A DNA stretch of 64,000 bases from Oscillospiraceae bacterium (GTDB lineage: Bacteria; Bacillota; Clostridia; Oscillospirales; Oscillospiraceae): the NCBI GenBank assembly GCA_017512485.1, contig JAFWGE010000029.1:26634-90633 (forward strand). The letters are read 5' to 3'. Both the position numbers and the translations under genes were made by a program. The first letter of the stretch is position 1. Each line of letters starts with the position of its first letter. Under the pieces are notes generated by a model, which saw nothing but the letters and a program-made list of their open reading frames with translations, did not search any database and had not been told where the DNA came from. Below, piece by piece: positions 41,462 through 49,600 of the stretch.

Positions 41462-41491
41462 TTTGGATGATCATCCAAAGATAATTATATC
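41462..41491 (+). promoter_or_regulatory. Palindromic operator over a promoter in the NAT/dehydrogenase divergent region
   Basis: TTTGGATGATCATCCAAA (41462-41479) is an 18-bp perfect palindrome. The 2-hydroxyacid dehydrogenase promoter seems to use TTGGAT (41463-41468) as -35, 17-base spacer, and TATATC (41486-41491) as -10, so a bound regulator would block it. A TATAAT for the NAT direction lies on the other side. Confidence 0.6.
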
Positions 41492-41527
41492 AACACACCG
41501 CTGCACTGTAAATATGGAGGAAATAAA

Positions 41528-42499
41528 ATGGGTAAAATTGTCGTATTGCTTCCTCTGAACGAGCCCCAAAAGGATAAGTTCAGACAATTTGAGAAGGATC
41601 ACAGCCTTACGTTTATGGACTGGACCCCGCAGCCGCCCCTGGAGACGGTGAAGGACGCGGAAATAATCGTGGGGAATATCCCCGGCGGGATGCTGAAAGA
41701 GTGCGGGCATCTGCGGTTCTACCAGCTGTTCAGCACCGGAGCCAACGACTATGTTAAAGACGGAATACTTCCCGAGGGAGTTGTGATGGCCTGTGCGACG
41801 GGGTGCTATGGCCTTGCCATTTCCGAACATATGCTGGCATGCATACTCGCGATGCAGAAGAACCTGTACAAGTATTACGACAATCAGCTCGCGCGGGAGT
41901 GGAAAAGGGGAGGACACGCCGCCTCCGTATACGGCGCCAGGGCACTGATAATAGGCGCCGGGGATATCGGGGGAGAATTCGCAAAGCGCCTTAAGCTTCT
42001 TGGAGCCTATACCGTGGGGGTGCGCCGTACCCCGGGGAAGAAGCCGGAATACTTCGACGAGATGTACACCAACGACGCCCTGGATTCACTTATCCCCCAG
42101 TCTGATATTATCTCACTGAGCCTCCCGAGCACGCCCGCCACTGTGCGCATCCTTGACCGCCGCAGGCTGGAACTGGTAAAGAAGGGCGCGTACCTTGTCA
42201 ACGTAGGCCGCGGCGACGCGATAGACACTGACGCCCTGTGTGACTGCGCGGGAAAATTCGGGGGAATAAGCCTCGACGTCACGGATCCGGAGCCCCTGCC
42301 CCCTGAACACCCTCTCTGGAAACTGGAAAACGTGTATATAACTCCCCATATCTCCGGAGGATTTTCACTTCCCGCCACCCTGGACAAGATAGTGGACCTG
42401 GCAGCGCGCAACATATCGGCTTTTCTCAAAGGGGAGAGTATCACCAGTCTGGTCGACCCCGAGACGGGATATAGAAAAAACGTAAACACAGCTGTATAA
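41528..42499 (+). CDS. D-isomer-specific 2-hydroxyacid dehydrogenase family protein
   Basis: The 323-residue NAD(P)-dependent enzyme reversibly interconverts 2-hydroxy and 2-oxo acids. Its nucleotide-binding domain contains the Rossmann loop IIGAGDIGGEFAKRLKLLG (about residues 140-158). Catalytic features are the Arg region SLPSTPATVRIL with LVNVGRGDAIDTDAL, the Glu in VTDPEPLPPEHPLW and the His in ITPHISGG. It is shorter and more divergent than glycerate or lactate dehydrogenases, so the substrate is open. It lies in a divergent pair with NAT across the palindrome and 136 bases before the M20 gene, which may be co-transcribed. Confidence 0.9.
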   Translation: MGKIVVLLPLNEPQKDKFRQFEKDHSLTFMDWTPQPPLETVKDAEIIVGNIPGGMLKECGHLRFYQLFSTGANDYVKDGILPEGVVMACATGCYGLAISEHMLACILAMQKNLYKYYDNQLAREWKRGGHAASVYGARALIIGAGDIGGEFAKRLKLLGAYTVGVRRTPGKKPEYFDEMYTNDALDSLIPQSDIISLSLPSTPATVRILDRRRLELVKKGAYLVNVGRGDAIDTDALCDCAGKFGGISLDVTDPEPLPPEHPLWKLENVYITPHISGGFSLPATLDKIVDLAARNISAFLKGESITSLVDPETGYRKNVNTAV

Positions 42500-42635
42500 C
42501 TTATATACAACGTCTCTGTTTGTTTTATAAACGGAGATAAACCCAGACGCCTCGAAGAGAAGACGGACGCGCAAAAACGTACGGCGGGGAACGCTCCGCG
42601 CAGACAGCGCGTGAATAAGAACGGGAGGTCAGCAT

Positions 42636-44024
42636 ATGTCTATTGCAGCAGACAGGATCGATCAAAAGAGAGACTATTACGTGAGCTTTGCCAAAGCCAT
42701 GTGGGAAGAGCCTGAGACGGCGTACAAAGAGGTCAAGGCATGCCGGATGACTGCCCGCGCCCTGGAAGAGCTGGGGTTCACCGTGGAGACCGGGGCATAC
42801 GGGCTGCCCACCTGCGTTGTGGGCAGGTACGGCAGCGGAAAACCGGTTATAGGCTTCCTTGGGGAGCTGGACGCGCTGCCGGGAATGAGCCAGAAGTGCC
42901 AGACGACGAAGGAACCCGCGGTCCCCGGGGCACCCGGACAGGCCTGCGGACACAATCTGCTGAATACGGCGGCTCTGGCTGCCGCAGCGGGTGCAGCGGC
43001 GGAACTTAAAGAGAAAGGTCTTCCGGGTACGGTGGTGTTTTATGGCTGCCCGGCGGAAGAGGAACTGACGGGCAAGAGCTTCATGGCCAGGAACGGCGCG
43101 TTCAGTGAACTGGACGCGGCGTACGCCTGGCACGGCAACAGACACAACGAGGTGCCCGTAGGCAAGTACACCGGCCTGAACAGCGCGATATTCCATTTTA
43201 CGGGCCGCACAGCCCACGCCGGGGGAGACCCACACAACGGCAGAAGCGGGCTGGACGCGTGTGAACTTATGAGCGTGGGAGCGAACTATCTGCGCGAGCA
43301 CGTTACAAGTGACGTACGTATCCACTACTGCTACAAGGAAGCCGGGACCGCCCCCAACATAGTCCCCGATAAAGGCAGCGTATGGTACTACGTGAGAGCC
43401 CTCAGCAGGGAAGCGGTGGAGGACACTTACGACCGCCTTGTCCTGGTGGCAAAGGGCGCGGCGCTTATGACGCAGACGGAGCTGGAAGTGGAATTCCTGG
43501 GCGGTTGTTACGACACCATGCCGAATCTCGTCCTGGCGGAACAGACCACTCGTCTGATGCGCAGCATAGGGGCGCCGGAGTGGACGGCGGAAGAGCTGGA
43601 GTTTGCGGACGAGCTGAACAGGACCTGCTCCCAGTATGAGGCCCTTAAAGCTGCCGGGGCGCTGGCCGGAGGACCTATGAGCACCGGCGTGCTGGACCCC
43701 AGGCCGGATATCGGCTACGGCTCCACGGACGTGGGGGACGTACAGCATATAGTGCCCTGTATAATGGTGAATACCGCTACTTATGATCTGGCAGCGGCCG
43801 GACACAGCTGGCAGATCGCGGCGTGCGCGGGAAGTTCCATAGGTTTCAAGGGCATGCTGTTCGGCGCGAAGGTGCTGGCGGAGGCCGCGGTGGAACTGGT
43901 GGAAAAGCCGGAACTGCTGGAAGCGGCAAAAGAGGAGTTCAAAGCCTCCATGAAGGGCAAAACATATAAATGCCCCATACCGGAGGGACTCCCGGTCCCC
44001 CAGCCGGACGGGACAAAGAAGTAA
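42636..44024 (+). CDS. M20-family amidohydrolase, AbgB-like
   Basis: The 462-residue protein resembles aminobenzoyl-glutamate utilisation protein B and other M20D/M20 carboxypeptidases that cut amide bonds with two metals. Family features are FLGELDALPGMSQK, the metal-binding CGHNLLNTAAL, the Glu pair CPAEEELTGKSFM, the dimerisation domain FTGRTAHAGGDPHNGRSGLD and, near the end, GSTDVGDVQHIVPC followed by GHSWQIAACAG. GGGAGG lies before the ATG. In E. coli AbgB acts with AbgA; no AbgA partner or AbgT transporter is seen, so the substrate is uncertain. A weak hairpin at 42513-42537 lies between it and the dehydrogenase. Confidence 0.88.
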   Translation: MSIAADRIDQKRDYYVSFAKAMWEEPETAYKEVKACRMTARALEELGFTVETGAYGLPTCVVGRYGSGKPVIGFLGELDALPGMSQKCQTTKEPAVPGAPGQACGHNLLNTAALAAAAGAAAELKEKGLPGTVVFYGCPAEEELTGKSFMARNGAFSELDAAYAWHGNRHNEVPVGKYTGLNSAIFHFTGRTAHAGGDPHNGRSGLDACELMSVGANYLREHVTSDVRIHYCYKEAGTAPNIVPDKGSVWYYVRALSREAVEDTYDRLVLVAKGAALMTQTELEVEFLGGCYDTMPNLVLAEQTTRLMRSIGAPEWTAEELEFADELNRTCSQYEALKAAGALAGGPMSTGVLDPRPDIGYGSTDVGDVQHIVPCIMVNTATYDLAAAGHSWQIAACAGSSIGFKGMLFGAKVLAEAAVELVEKPELLEAAKEEFKASMKGKTYKCPIPEGLPVPQPDGTKK

Positions 44025-44102
44025 AATACGGGCAGCCGAACGTATACGGCGCGGCGCCGCGTACATCTTTGCCCATAAATCAAAAATTTTCCCTCTTAAC
44101 CC

Positions 44103-44131
44103 TTGCATTTTCGAGAATAGTGTGCTATATT
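44103..44131 (+). promoter_or_regulatory. Promoter of tRNA-Pro
   Basis: TTGCAT (44103-44108), 17-base spacer, TATATT (44126-44131), just before the tRNA. Confidence 0.65.
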
Positions 44132-44144
44132 AGCTAAGCTGTTT

Positions 44145-44221
44145 CCGGGTGTGGCGAAGTTTGGTATCGCGCTTGAATGGGGTTCAAGAGGCCGCTGGTT
44201 CGAATCCAGTCACTCGGACCA
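44145..44221 (+). tRNA. tRNA-Pro (anticodon GGG)
   Basis: The cloverleaf folds by hand. Acceptor CCGGGTG pairs with CACTCGG (one G-T). The D-stem is GCG/CGC. The anticodon stem CTTGA/TCAAG has loop ATGGGGT, so positions 34-36 are GGG, reading CCC/CCU proline codons. The T-arm is GCTGG-TTCGAAT-CCAGT. Discriminator A and an encoded CCA end it. A terminator follows at 44227-44256. Confidence 0.95.
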
Positions 44222-44268
44222 AGAAATGGGTCGTCTTTTTGGGACGGCCCGTTTTTTATGCACTGCAG
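44189..44268 (+). repeat. Direct repeat copy 1: tRNA-Pro 3' half plus its terminator
   Basis: About 80 bases from AGGCCGCTGGTTCGAATCC through the T-arm, acceptor end, CCA, the terminator hairpin and CACTGCAGG. It recurs nearly unchanged at 44368-44450. Confidence 0.9.
44227..44256 (+). terminator. tRNA-Pro terminator
   Basis: GGGTCGTC pairs with GACGGCCC (8 bp, one G-T) and is followed by TTTTTT. The same structure recurs at 44407-44435. Confidence 0.88.
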
Positions 44269-44285
44269 GACCAGCGGCCTCTTGA
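44269..44285 (-). repeat. Inverted copy of 17 bases of tRNA-Pro
   Basis: ACCAGCGGCCTCTTGAA is the exact reverse complement of 44183-44199 (anticodon 3' stem, variable loop and T-stem 5' side of the tRNA). It lies right after the tRNA terminator. Confidence 0.75.
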
Positions 44286-44287
44286 AA

Positions 44288-44334
44288 TGGCCACCCCGAG
44301 CGGTTCCGCCCGGAAGGGCGGGAGCGAGTGGGGC
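44288..44334. repeat. GC-rich imperfect hairpin between the two tRNA repeats
   Basis: GGCCACCCCGAGCGGTTCC (44288-44306) runs into CGCCC-GGAA-GGGCG and back to GAGTGGGGCC (44325-44334). A long stem with mismatches and a GGAA loop; no T run. Confidence 0.5.
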
Positions 44335-44367
44335 CATAAAGCCGCGGGCCTGGCAGCCGAAGGCGGC

Positions 44368-44450
44368 AGGCCGCTGGTTCGAATCCAGTCACTCGGACCA
44401 AGAAATGGGTCGTCCTTTTGGGACGGCCCGTTTTTATTATACACTGCAGG
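44368..44450 (+). repeat. Direct repeat copy 2: truncated tRNA-Pro 3' half plus terminator
   Basis: Identical to copy 1 except one T-to-C change and a small difference after the terminator. The 5' half of the tRNA (acceptor 5' strand, D-arm, anticodon) is absent, so this copy cannot make a tRNA. Confidence 0.88.
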
Positions 44451-44759
44451 GCCGGAGACCTACTACAGGGTCGGCAGTCTGGGCGGCCTGTTTGCCGCGG
44501 CCGCGGAACGGCATGGGGCATAAAAAGAAAAAGGGAGGGTACATTCTGTTCCCATCTATTGATTTTTGCGCCTTTTTTTATAGAATAGGTATTAAATGTG
44601 TTATAGTCGGGTATAGGCTTTTTTGGCAAAGCGCGGCTGAAGGATACCGCGGGGGAAGAGCGGAACGCTTTCCCGCAGGCAGGCTGGGAAATGCCGATAA
44701 CCAGGTACTGTGCTTGAAGTATGCGGCGCGGCGCCGCAAAACGACGGGGAGGCAGAGCT
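44451..44759. other. Leader region of the S8 protease gene
   Basis: Just over 300 bases without a gene. It holds a candidate promoter, TTGATT (44559-44564), 16-base spacer, TAGAAT (44581-44586). Then follow a second AT-rich patch and the ribosome binding site GGGGAGG at 44746-44752. Confidence 0.45.
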
Positions 44760-46166
44760 TTGAAGAGGCAAGTCAAACGGGTAAGCGCCCTGGGGCTCGC
44801 AGTGCTCATGCTTCTTCTCATTCTGCCGGTAAGTTCCCTGGCTGCGGACGGGACGCGCTACGTCGTAAGGTACCGCAGCGGCGCGGAGCAGGCGCGGGAG
44901 GGGGCGCACGGCGGCCCCTTCGGCAGCGTAGACGCGAAGGAACTCGGGCGATTGCTGGCCGCCGACGCTCTGGAATGGTACGAGGAAGACCAGGAGCTGC
45001 GGTTCCCGGACGCTTCCGTTCCGGCAGAGGCGGACAGCGCCCTGCTGCAGGCGGACACGGCGGATACCTCCTGGCCGCTGGCAATGATCGGCGCGCCGCT
45101 GGACCCCGCGTTGGGAAAGGGCGTACGGGTGGCGGTCATCGACTCCGGCGCGAACGCTCACGCGGACCTGGAGGGGTGTCTCGCGCCGGGCTGGAACTAC
45201 GTCGACAACAACTCGGACACTGCGGACAGCAACGGACACGGCACGGCCGTATGCGGGCTGATCGCCGGCTGCGGAGATCATGGGCTGCTGGGCGCCGCGC
45301 CGGGGGCGGAGCTGGTGCCGCTTAAATGCTTCGTGAGTGATAAGGGAAAAGTCAGCCTCATATGCGAGGCGCTGGCAGCCGCGGTGGACGAATACGGCTG
45401 TTCCGTCATCAATATGAGCCTGTCCCTGTCGGAACGCTCGTCCGGACGCCGCGCGCTGGAGGAGGCGGTAAAATACGCCCAGGAGCGCGGCGCGGTGGTC
45501 GTGGCCGCGGTGGGCAACGGCGGCACAGCCACGGCCTATTATCCCGCCCTGATGGATGACGTTATCGGCGTAGGCGCGGTGGACCGCAGCGGCATGATCT
45601 ACTATCGCTCCAATCACAACTCCTCTGTGTTTCTTACCGCGCCGGGCGTTGACGTAGAGAGCCTGTCAGGTCTCGACGGTTACGCACGTTTTATGGGCAC
45701 GAGCTTTGCCGCGCCTTTCGTGACCGGAGCAGTGGCGGCGATGAAGAGCCTGCGGCCCGGGGCGGATATCGCTGTCCTGCAGGAGCTGCTGGCGGCAAAT
45801 GCCACAGACCGGGGCCTTGATGGATACGACCCATATTACGGCAATGGCATTCTGCACCTGGGAAGATGCCTGAACGTCCTGACCGGGGAGGAAGGCGTGC
45901 GCCTCAGCCCGCCTGGGACGGGGGAAACACAGGCTTTCGTGCGAAACGGCACGGGTGCCGGGCTGGAGGCCTGGCTGATAGGGGTAAGCACGGACCGGTG
46001 GGGCGGTCAGCGGGTCGAATTCACGGTGCCGCTGTCGCCGGGGCCCTGGCAATGGCTGCGGGTGGAGGTGCCTGAGGGAGACTGGAAGCTGTTCCTGGTC
46101 TCACGGGAGGACGGTATACCCCTCTGCGCGGCCCTTTTTGCTGCACAGGTCCGACAGAACGAATAA
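44760..46166 (+). CDS. Secreted subtilisin-like serine protease (S8)
   Basis: The protein is about 468 residues. A TTG at 44760, seven bases after GGGGAGG, gives a clean signal peptide (KRQVKRVSALGLAVLMLL, then LILPVSSLAADG); an upstream in-frame ATG at 44721 lacks a ribosome binding site. A short pro-region (about 30-110) precedes the peptidase domain. Its triad is Asp in VAVIDSGANAHADLEG (about 127), His in NGHGTAVCGLIAG (about 159) and Ser in MGTSFAAPFVTGAVAAM (about 314). A C-terminal extension of about 110 residues follows. It heads a surface locus with a GG peptide and a giant SLH protein, so it may process exported proteins. No sortase motif is seen. Confidence 0.9.
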   Translation: MKRQVKRVSALGLAVLMLLLILPVSSLAADGTRYVVRYRSGAEQAREGAHGGPFGSVDAKELGRLLAADALEWYEEDQELRFPDASVPAEADSALLQADTADTSWPLAMIGAPLDPALGKGVRVAVIDSGANAHADLEGCLAPGWNYVDNNSDTADSNGHGTAVCGLIAGCGDHGLLGAAPGAELVPLKCFVSDKGKVSLICEALAAAVDEYGCSVINMSLSLSERSSGRRALEEAVKYAQERGAVVVAAVGNGGTATAYYPALMDDVIGVGAVDRSGMIYYRSNHNSSVFLTAPGVDVESLSGLDGYARFMGTSFAAPFVTGAVAAMKSLRPGADIAVLQELLAANATDRGLDGYDPYYGNGILHLGRCLNVLTGEEGVRLSPPGTGETQAFVRNGTGAGLEAWLIGVSTDRWGGQRVEFTVPLSPGPWQWLRVEVPEGDWKLFLVSREDGIPLCAALFAAQVRQNE

Positions 46167-46305
46167 AAAACGCAGCTTTACAGCCGCCGCACCGTTTGCG
46201 GAGCCGGGAAAGCCTTTTGGCCGCGGCCCGGGACGGCAGACCGGCCGGAACGCTGCCATATAATACATACAAGAGGTGTCAAATACCATGAAAAGGAGAA
46301 AGAAC

Positions 46306-46476
46306 ATGAAAAAGGAAGAGCTGGAGAGCAGACTGAATGAGACCGAGGACCTTACTCCGCTGACCGATACAGCGACCGAGTCTGTGAGCGGCGGAGCGAA
46401 CCCCTTTGAGGACGCGCCGCGCGTCAAGGAGAAAAAAATCGACGACAGGCTGCGGGAGTCCGTTATCGTCCCCTGA
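46306..46476 (+). CDS. Small acidic peptide with a double-glycine motif
   Basis: The 56-residue peptide starts MKKEELESRLNETEDLTPLT and continues DTATESVSGG, then ANPFEDAPRVKEKKIDDRLR and ESVIVP. The amphipathic N-terminus ending in GG is like the leaders of bacteriocins and other peptides cleaved by C39 or S8 peptidases. The last 26 residues would be the released part; they are charged and have no Cys, Ser or Thr until ESV, so lanthipeptide-type modification is unlikely. AGGAG lies upstream of ATG 46306; ATGs at 46288 or 46276 would add 6 or 10 basic residues. No peptidase-ABC transporter is seen nearby. The function is unknown. Confidence 0.65.
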   Translation: MKKEELESRLNETEDLTPLTDTATESVSGGANPFEDAPRVKEKKIDDRLRESVIVP

Positions 46477-46488
46477 GCCTTCACACCC

Positions 46489-46520
46489 GCCGCCCGGAGA
46501 CACTTCGGACGGCGGGCGGC
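46489..46520 (+). repeat. GC-rich hairpin between the GG peptide and the giant gene
   Basis: GCCGCCCG (46489-46496) pairs with CGGGCGGC (46513-46520) over a 16-base loop that can pair further (CGGA/TTCG type). No T-run follows, so it could be a partial attenuator or an mRNA-stability hairpin. Confidence 0.5.
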
Positions 46521-46607
46521 GCGAAAACACAGCCCCGGCCTGCCGGACGCACATGAGAGCGAAAGCGCCCGGCAGTTAAGACGATACCTGTATGGAGGAA
46601 CGAACGC

Positions 46608-49600
46608 ATGAACAGAGTCTGGAAGAAACTCGTTTCGGTCGTCCTGCTGCTGGCACTGGCGGCGCAGTCCGTCGTGGTCAGCGCGCTGGCGGATGAGCTG
46701 GACCCCACAAACAAGCTGACGCTGTTTGTCCCGAACGCGGTCCGGCAGCTCGTGGAGGCCAATGAGGGGCTGAGCTGCTATTATCTGCAGGAGACAAGCT
46801 ATTCTGTCCCTGAGACCGGGGACAAGCTTTACATCCCCATTCAGAGGACCGGCGACGTTTCGCGGGAGGGACATATCACAGTCAAGCTCATTGACATGAG
46901 CAGCCACTACGACGTGAACTACCGCGCGGATTTCTTCCGCGTGGACGCGGAGACTGTAAATGAATATGAGCCTGTCGCCATGATCGACCTTCTCAGCGAT
47001 CCCGAAAACGTAGAGGAGATCGGCAAGGATGAGATGGATGCGGTCATGGCGCTGGCTGAACAGCAGGGCGGCGTTGACATCGTGGACAGCGCCGGCAACG
47101 TGGTAGGCGAAATGACCGCTCCGGACAGCGGGGACCAGCCCGCCGCGGAGCAGGCTGCCCCGTCCGTTGCGCCGGACGAAAGCGCCGTACCGGGAGCCGC
47201 CGCCGAAGAGGTACCCGATAACGCGCTGATCGACCCGAAAAACCCGCTGAAGACAGCACGCAACCAGTATTTCGGAAACGTCTCCGACCGGCAGCCCATG
47301 GAGAGCAGCCAGAGTCTGGAGGGCGGCGCTTTCCTGGGCCTTCGGTCCGATGAGATGAACAGCGTCGGCAGCGACGGAACGCCTCTGGGCTCCGACGACT
47401 TCCCAGGCCGGGAGTATCTTATCCCCTTCGCGCCGAATGAGACGCTGAAGATCCTTGTGATCACGCCGCTCTACTCGGAGCGGGCAGACGGCGACTGCAC
47501 CATAAGCCTCATGCTGCGCGACCCCGAGGAGGGCGCGATGCTGCAGGATGATTACTCCATAGGCCAGGTGGTCATTGAGGACGTGGATGAGCCGGAGGAT
47601 GTGCACGTCAGTTTTTCCGAGCCGGAGTACCGGGCGGAGGACGGCCGCGTATTCGTTACGGTCACCCGCCAGGGCAGCCTTAACAATATGGTGGGCGTGC
47701 GCCTGGCCTCCAGCGACGGCAGCGCCGAGATGGGCAAGGATTATACCGGAGTTGACGCCGCGCTCTACTTCCCCATGGGCCTGACCCAGCGGACTGTGGA
47801 ACTGCCTGTGGGCCACGGCGCGGACGATCTGGATTTCAACCTCCATCTCAACTCCATTTCCGACTGTCTGATAGATATCCGCACCGCCCACGTTGTGATC
47901 CCCGCAGCGGAGGGCGAAGCGGAGCTGGCGTCTAATATCGTTCTGGACGATCACCTCGACGAAGCCTATAGTCTGGAAAACGCCACCGGCGACGGCTGGA
48001 TCAGCGGCGTCGGCGGGCGTACGATGAGCACCCGCGGCCTTTCCAGCGAGACCAACCAGATAACCTATCTGAATCTGGTGAACACATGCTACTATGACGG
48101 CGTGAGGGTCGTCTGGACCCTGAACGAGGGCGTTTTATGCAACCCCAGGACCTCGATATCTTTCCGTGAAGGCACCACTGTTGACCAGAAAGTTTATACC
48201 GGCGGCAAGAGTTATGAAGGCCGCACGGATTATCTGTTTTTCGGCCGTGGGAACAGTATGGACAAGTTGGAGATCGTTACTTTTACGTACGGCTCGTTGT
48301 TCAAGGGCCACGAGATGACAATCCACTCCGTTGAGCCGCTCCTGCGGCAGTTCAGGTTTGTACTGAATCCCGCCGACGTTAAGAGCATCCCCCTGCGCGG
48401 CGTCAGTGAGGAGGAGATGGGCAAGTACACCTCCGTTATCCTCGGCTCCAGCCTTACGGACACGGACGTGACGGTCTGGGGCGAGGAGAATTTCTCCGTG
48501 ACCCGCAGCAACGCCTGCCCATACCTTAAGCTTGTGGGGCTGGAGGCATTTGACGCCAAGACCGGCAAGACTTACCGGGTGGCCGACGTATCCCTCGGCA
48601 GCGACACCGCAACAGTGGTCGTTGACCGCGAGCTGATCGAGAATCTGGCCGGACTCGGCCTGGTCAATTGGAGCGACAACTCAGCCCTGAAGGCTGAGGT
48701 GGACGCCTACTACTCCACCATAAGCGTCTGGAACGACGCGCTGAGGGGCCCCGCAAATCCGGGCAAGCCCCAGTTGGGCACCATCCAGATCCGCCCGGTG
48801 TTCGAGCGCATCCCGGCGCGTGTTGTGCTGGCGCAGCATGATTACGGCTCGCTGTCCGCGGCATATCCGGACCCCAAGACCGGGGAGCTGATAGAGGTCC
48901 CATGGACCGACGGCGGCAATGACGACACCGGCATCGTCGAATACTACGACGCGCATCCCGAGCTGGAAAAGCCCTTCTATTACGACTGGTTCGCCTGGCT
49001 GGACAGAGTGCTCGCGCCCGAAACGCCGAAGGCCAGGGTCTCCGAGGCGGAGGACTGGTTCTACGGTGAAAAGATCACCCTGACCAACACCATCTCCGAC
49101 CGGGGCAGGCAGCTCGGCGTTGCGCCTCTGGGCATCGGGTATGAAAAGCGCGAGAGCGAAGGCTCCGCCTTCTTCCAGAAATCCGACGACTACTTCCCCG
49201 GCGCCGAGACAAGAATGACCTATACGCTGGGCGCGCCATATACCCTCTTCCTGCCCACTTTCTCCGCCACGGAAAACAGCATCACAGTGCTCATCAGCGA
49301 AGCGGACCGGGAAAAGTTCGATCTGAACGAGGGCATATTCAAAGACCGCATCGGCGTTTATGACAGCGCTTCGGGGCTTTACGCCTATACTGTTGTGGAC
49401 ACCATCAAGGCCAACGAAGTGGCTGAGCTGATGGCCTATCCGAAGAACAAAGAGGCCATCCCGCTTTGGATACCCCAGTTCAACAACGCGAACGAGAACA
49501 TTTACTCCGGTGTGTTCTTCCCTGTGCGCGCGAGGGCGCTGGCTGAGGAGAACAAGGTGCTGCTGCGTCTGTCCGAAAACAAGGATGATCAGCAGGTCTA

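Noticed and set aside
44177-45325. Open frame running from the tRNA through the S8 protease start
   Set aside because: It covers the tRNA and its repeats and is out of frame with the protease; the translation is arginine- and glycine-rich with no homologous pattern.
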